The position numbers were made by a program, and so were the translations under genes. From an uncultured Mycoplasma sp. (GTDB lineage Bacteria; Bacillota_I; Bacilli_A; Mycoplasmatales; Metamycoplasmataceae), in the NCBI GenBank assembly GCA_949284615.1, contig CASDWL010000031.1, forward strand, positions 1 through 10,526: 10,526 nucleotides of DNA. Reading direction: 5' to 3'. Shown here piece by piece: positions 7,662 to 10,526 of the stretch. The notes beneath the pieces are model-generated. The model was not told the DNA's origin and made no database searches. It worked only from the letters and a program-made list of their open reading frames with translations. How positions within the stretch are numbered: the first letter of the stretch is position 1; each line of letters starts with the position of its first letter.

Positions 7662-8447
7662 TTAATATCCTTTTATAAAATCATCTTCAAGATATTTGAT
7701 AACTTTCAAATCATCTCCAAATTCTTTAATTAACAAATCTCCTAAATATTCAACAACAATATCTTCTGTTTTATGAGGGATAATAATAAAATTCACTGAC
7801 AATGAATTTAATAATTGTTGTTCATTTCACTTAATGTCAGATGTTATTAATAAATCTGCTTTATCTTTTTTATTTTTTTCTAAAAAATCATAAATATCAC
7901 CAGATCCTGGATAAAATGCAAACTTATCAACAATCATATCTAATTTACTAAAAGAATTAGTTAAAATTGTGTTTATTTTTAATTTATATTTAATTAAAAC
8001 AATTAAATCTAGCAATTGCTTACCATATTTAACTACAGATGATAAATTATAATTTTTTTGAATAGAATTTTCTAATTCTAATTGTTTTAAAATTTGATAA
8101 GATGTTCCATTTTTGTCTTGATCAAAATTTGTATGAATTGCATAGACAGCAATTTTATTATCTGTTAATTTCTTAACTAACTCCTTTTTTGTAAAATCAT
8201 AAGCATAAATTGTATTTCATGATTTTGCAAATTTAAATGGATGATAACAAATTATGAAATCTATTTTTTCTTTAATAGCTTTTTCAACAACATTATAGTT
8301 AACATCTAAACAAATTAATATTTTTTTAACAATTTTATTAGGTAATTTTAAAGAATAACCTGGAAAATCTCATTTTTGAGCTTTATTTAAAGGAAATTTT
8401 TCTTCAAAGAAATGAATAATTTCATTTTGACTTATTTTTATACCCAT
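7662..8447 (-). CDS. Nif3-like (DUF34/YqfO) dinuclear metal-centre protein
   Basis: Translation gives 261 aa with TGA as Trp, the usual size of the short Nif3 form. Recognised by KWDFPGYS at 25-32 (family WDNxG), FIICYHPFKF at 64-73 (family HHPLxF), IHTNFD at 104-109, the glycine-rich AFYPGSGD near the middle, LLITSDIKW (family TGDxK) and PHKTEDIV near the C-terminus (family GHxxE). Expected metal ligands kept are H69, D109, H225 and E228. The first His of the HH pair is Tyr (Y68). The family forms hexameric rings and its physiological reaction is not firmly established, despite old names such as GTP cyclohydrolase type 2. In Firmicutes it often sits beside trmK and sigA, but here it lies between rsmD and the repair genes. 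There is no SD, and TATAAT abuts the ATG. Confidence 0.88.
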
Positions 8448-8448
8448 A

Positions 8449-8454
8449 ATTATA
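8449..8454 (-). promoter_or_regulatory. TATAAT touching the nif3-like start codon
   Basis: On the minus strand the sequence reads TATAATTATGGG, so the hexamer is one base from ATG 8447. A standard start site would fall inside the coding region. Shifting the box to the overlapping TATTAT at 8457-8452 would make the mRNA leaderless. It may also be a chance match, with the gene cotranscribed from rsmD. Confidence 0.3.
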
Positions 8455-8458
8455 ATAT

Positions 8459-8498
8459 TTTAATTCTTTTTTTAATTTTAAGACACAAAAGAATTAAA
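8459..8498 (-). repeat. AT-rich 12-bp inverted repeat at the rsmD stop codon
   Basis: TTTAATTCTTTT (8459-8470) pairs perfectly with AAAAGAATTAAA (8487-8498) around a 16-nt loop. The rsmD stop codon (8496-8494) lies inside one arm. Read in the rsmD direction the stem has only one G-C pair and is followed by AAATATT, so it is a poor intrinsic terminator. It could be an attenuator or a processing stem between rsmD and the nif3-like gene. Confidence 0.45.
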
Positions 8499-9039
8499 TT
8501 ATCCAATTGATAAATATGAATTTTGTTTTTCCATAAGTTCTTTCACTTTTTATCATTAAATCTTTTGGTACATCTATTTTTGTATCTATATGTGTTTCGA
8601 TGATAATTTCTCCATATTTTTTTAAGATGTTATTTTGTACAATAAGTTCCAAGCATTGATACAAAACATTAAGTTTATAAGGAGGATCTAAATAAATAAA
8701 ATCAAATTGAATATTTTTTGAATATTTCAAATATTCTAAAGAATCCATATTTTTGATTTCTATATTATTAGCCCCTAATTTTTCAGCATTTTTTATAATA
8801 ATTGCAAAATAATCTTTATCTTTTTCAATGGCAATTGCTTTTGTAGACCCTCTTGAAATAGCTTCAAAACAAAAAGCTCCTGATCCTGCAAAGCAATCTA
8901 AGACAATACTATTTTCAATTTTATTTTGAATGATATTAAAAAGTGCTTCTCTAGCCCTATCAATTGTAGGTCTGGTTGTTGATAAAGATGGTTGATCTAA
9001 AACTCTAGAACGATATTTTCCTGCAATAATTCTAATCAT
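8494..9039 (-). CDS. rsmD: 16S rRNA (guanine-N2-966) methyltransferase
   Basis: Methylates G966 in helix 31 of 16S rRNA using SAM. The protein is 181 aa, a normal length. The N-terminus MIRIIAGKYRSR and RPTIDRAREALFNII (23-37) are typical. Motif I is LDCFAGSGAFCFEA (47-60), the acidic ribose-binding residue is E72 (IAIEKD), and motif IV is LDPPY (117-121), the Asp-Pro-Pro-Tyr of amino-methyltransferases. The second-last codons include a TGG Trp. It is the first gene of the minus cluster, 46 nt upstream of the nif3-like gene. It is divergent from upp, sharing a palindromic -10 region. The implied leader is about 7 nt and there is no SD, so initiation is probably leaderless-like. Confidence 0.96.
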   Translation of the reverse strand: MIRIIAGKYRSRVLDQPSLSTTRPTIDRAREALFNIIQNKIENSIVLDCFAGSGAFCFEAISRGSTKAIAIEKDKDYFAIIIKNAEKLGANNIEIKNMDSLEYLKYSKNIQFDFIYLDPPYKLNVLYQCLELIVQNNILKKYGEIIIETHIDTKIDVPKDLMIKSERTYGKTKFIFINWII

Positions 9040-9047
9040 AATTTTAT

Positions 9048-9065
9048 TTTAAATTATAATTTAAA
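9048..9065. promoter_or_regulatory. Palindromic bidirectional promoter core (rsmD / upp)
   Basis: TTTAAATTATAATTTAAA is a perfect 18-bp palindrome in the 51-nt rsmD-upp gap. It contains TATAAT on the plus strand (9055-9060) and on the minus strand (9058-9053), sharing the central four bases. Start sites would lie near 9067 for upp (leader about 24 nt) and near 9046 for rsmD (leader about 7 nt). No good -35 is seen at standard spacing in either direction; TTGAAT on the minus strand at 9078-9073 is only 14 nt from its -10. Confidence 0.6.
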
Positions 9066-9080
9066 TAAATATATTCAACA

Positions 9081-9086
9081 AGAGGA
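9081..9086 (+). promoter_or_regulatory. Ribosome binding site of upp
   Basis: AGAGGA lies 4 nt before ATG 9091. This is the best plus-strand SD in the window and fixes the upp start. Confidence 0.75.
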
Positions 9087-9090
9087 ATTC

Positions 9091-9720
9091 ATGGTAAAAA
9101 TTAATATTTTAGATCACCCACTAATAAAAATAAAATTATCAGTATTAAGAGATAAAAAAACAAATCATACAGAATTTAAATCAAATTTAAATGAAATAGC
9201 TTCATTAATGGTATATGAATTATTAAGTGATTATCAACCTAAAAATGTTGATATTGAAACTCCTACCAATTCTAAAACTATAGGTCAATGTTTCGATAAA
9301 GAAATTGTTATTGTTCCAATATTAAGAGCTGGAATTGGAATGGTAGAAGGAATTAAATTATTATTACCTCAAGCCAGAGTAGGTCATATTGGACTTTATC
9401 GTGATGAAAATACTCTTGAAGCTCATGAATATTTTTATAAAATGCCAAATGTTCCAAAAGATAGTGTAATCATTGTTGTAGATCCTATGCTAGCTACAGG
9501 TGGATCTGCTGTAGATGCAATTAATAAATTGAACAAAGATGGATTTTCAAATATTAAAATGGTTTCAATTGTAGGTGCTCCTGAAGGAATCAAGAATTTG
9601 AAACAAAATGTAAAAAATGTAGATTTATATATTGCAGCTATTGATGAAAAATTAAACAAAGAAGGTTATATAATCCCAGGATTAGGAGATGCTGGAGATA
9701 GAATTTTTGGTACAAAATAA
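9091..9720 (+). CDS. upp: Uracil phosphoribosyltransferase
   Basis: Converts uracil and PRPP to UMP, the main uracil salvage step in mollicutes, which cannot make pyrimidines de novo. It is 209 aa, exactly the family size. ILRAGIGM is at 77-84, GLYRDENTLEAHEYFYKMP at 101-119 (family YRDPETLxPxxYYxKLP), the PRPP-binding loop VVDPMLATGGSA at 129-140, and the uracil-binding C-terminal motif GLGDAGDRIFGTK at 197-209. The start has a strong SD and the N-terminus (ILDHPLIKIKLSVLRDKKT) is typical. It is followed by trmB after 7 nt and was probably cotranscribed with it. No in-frame TGA occurs, as expected for a protein without Trp. Confidence 0.98.
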   Translation: MVKINILDHPLIKIKLSVLRDKKTNHTEFKSNLNEIASLMVYELLSDYQPKNVDIETPTNSKTIGQCFDKEIVIVPILRAGIGMVEGIKLLLPQARVGHIGLYRDENTLEAHEYFYKMPNVPKDSVIIVVDPMLATGGSAVDAINKLNKDGFSNIKMVSIVGAPEGIKNLKQNVKNVDLYIAAIDEKLNKEGYIIPGLGDAGDRIFGTK

Positions 9721-9727
9721 AAATTTT

Positions 9728-10342
9728 ATGAGATTAAGAAATGATCCAACAGCAATAGAATATTTAAATAATTCTCCATATTTATTAAAAGAATTTCCTA
9801 TTATATTAAATGAAAATGTTGTTATTGAAATAGGGATGGGAAAGGGTGAAATGTTATGTGAGATGGCTTTAAAAAATCCTAATATAACATTTATTGGTAT
9901 TGAAAAGTTTCCAACAGTAGCTGCTAAGGCTGCTAAAAGATTTTTAGAATATAATTTAAAAAATATTTACATAGTTTGTGAAGATATTGCAAAGATATCA
10001 GATAAATTTATAGGATTTACTGATGAAATATGATTGACATTTTCAGATCCTTGACCAAAGAAAAGGCATTTCAAAAGAAGATTAACTTATAGTAAATTTC
10101 TTGATATTTATAAAAATTTATTGAGTAATGAAGGAATATTAAAAATAAAAACAGATAATGACATTTTTTTTAATTGATCATTAGAACATATAAGAGAATA
10201 CCCATTTGCAAAAATTATTTATTATAGTAACGATTTACATAAAAGTGTTAAAAATGAAACAAATATTTTAACAGGTTATGAAAAGAAATGATCATCACTA
10301 GGTAAAAATATTAATTATATGGAAGTTCAATTTAAAAAATAA
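9728..10342 (+). CDS. trmB: tRNA (guanine-N7-46) methyltransferase
   Basis: Methylates G46 in the variable loop of tRNAs with SAM. It is 204 aa, complete when TGA is read as Trp. MRLRNDPTA at the N-terminus is typical and decides the start at 9728 over an in-frame upstream codon at 9689 inside upp. The SAM motif IEIGMGKGE is at 33-41, IGIEK at 56-60, CEDIA at 84-88, the family signature SDPWPKKRH at 106-114 with the arginines that follow, KTDN at 141-144, and TGYEKKW at 182-188 (family TxYExxF). There is no SD; the 7-nt gap after upp suggests translational coupling. Its stop is one base from the stop of the convergent thioredoxin-like gene, leaving no space for a terminator. Confidence 0.97.
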
Positions 10343-10343
10343 A

Positions 10344-10526
10344 TTAATTAAATAATTCTAATAAATAATCTTTTAAATTGTTAATTTGACCTTGAGTTTT
10401 TGAAACTAACACTCCTTGTTGATCTACAAAATAAAATTTAGGTACTCCTGTTTGAGGTGTTGTAGTATTATCAAAATGTTTTCTAACTACAAAGTTTTCA
10501 TCATAGAAAACTTTAAAACTTTTAAA
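10344..10526 (-). CDS. Thioredoxin-fold protein, C-terminal fragment (5' end beyond window)
   Basis: Only the last 60 residues are present; the gene runs off the right edge. TPQTGVPKFYFVDQQGVLV is the cis-proline loop and following strands of a thioredoxin fold (family T-x-G-x-P-x-x-x-F-x-D-x-x-G). It is followed by a KTQGQINNLKDYLLELF helix at the C-terminus, as in thioredoxins and TlpA-like proteins. The CxxC active site, a signal peptide or a lipobox would lie outside the window, so I cannot tell cytoplasmic thioredoxin from a surface thiol-disulfide protein. The upstream stretch FYDENFVVRKHFD is compatible with the preceding strand and helix. Confidence 0.7.
   Translation of the reverse strand, partial: FKSFKVFYDENFVVRKHFDNTTTPQTGVPKFYFVDQQGVLVSKTQGQINNLKDYLLELFN

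Noticed and set aside
9435..9659. 74-codon minus-strand open frame
   Set aside because: Antisense shadow of upp.
9689..9727. Upstream extension of trmB into upp
   Set aside because: The family starts at MRLR/RxR just before the conserved region, and the extension only reads the 3' end of upp in another frame.

Overview
The window comes from a mollicute (mycoplasma-type bacterium) that reads UGA as tryptophan. About twenty in-frame TGA codons fall at conserved Trp positions in ileS alone, and nearly every other long gene is also broken unless TGA is read through (nfo, trmB, smpB, the nif3-like gene and the membrane proteins). Base composition is very AT-rich, genes are packed tightly, and convergent genes are separated by as little as 1 nt. 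The tmRNA tag starts with GKEKQ and ends with SNLVFA. From memory this resembles the tag of Mycoplasma mobile and its hominis-group relatives, but I could not check that and do not assign a species.

Layout. 46-2706 (+) is a complete ileS. 2719-3297 (-) is a four-helix membrane protein of unknown function. Divergent from it, 3424-4002 (+) is a small very hydrophobic protein resembling ThiT, the thiamine-binding S component of ECF transporters. 4030-4120 (-) is tRNA-Ser(GCU). Divergent from it, 4216-5040 (+) is a six-helix membrane protein with an FTxQSN ... HxxNP pattern. 5121-5552 (+) is smpB, followed after 9 nt by the tmRNA gene ssrA (5562-5941) and a hairpin terminator.

The right half is mainly a minus-strand cluster of nucleic-acid maintenance genes, in transcription order rsmD (8494-9039), nif3-like (7662-8447), nfo (6806-7657) and mutM (5968-6804). 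The last three are separated by 4 and 1 nt and probably form one operon that places two base-excision repair enzymes together. Divergent from rsmD is the pair upp (9091-9720, uracil salvage) and trmB (9728-10342, tRNA m7G46 methylation). The right edge holds the C-terminal 60 residues of a thioredoxin-fold protein on the minus strand.

Functionally this is core genome: an aminoacyl-tRNA synthetase, the ribosome rescue pair SmpB/tmRNA, rRNA and tRNA methyltransferases, abasic-site and oxidised-base repair, pyrimidine salvage and probably vitamin uptake. I found no phage, insertion sequence, CRISPR array or obvious new multi-gene system. The features most worth a second look are regulatory and architectural: an 18-bp perfect palindrome that carries -10 boxes for both rsmD and upp, a mirrored pair of identical 10-mers between tRNA-Ser and the 4216 gene, a probable leaderless mRNA, a glycine-first tmRNA tag, a mutM stop codon inside the ssrA terminator loop, and two uncharacterised membrane proteins.
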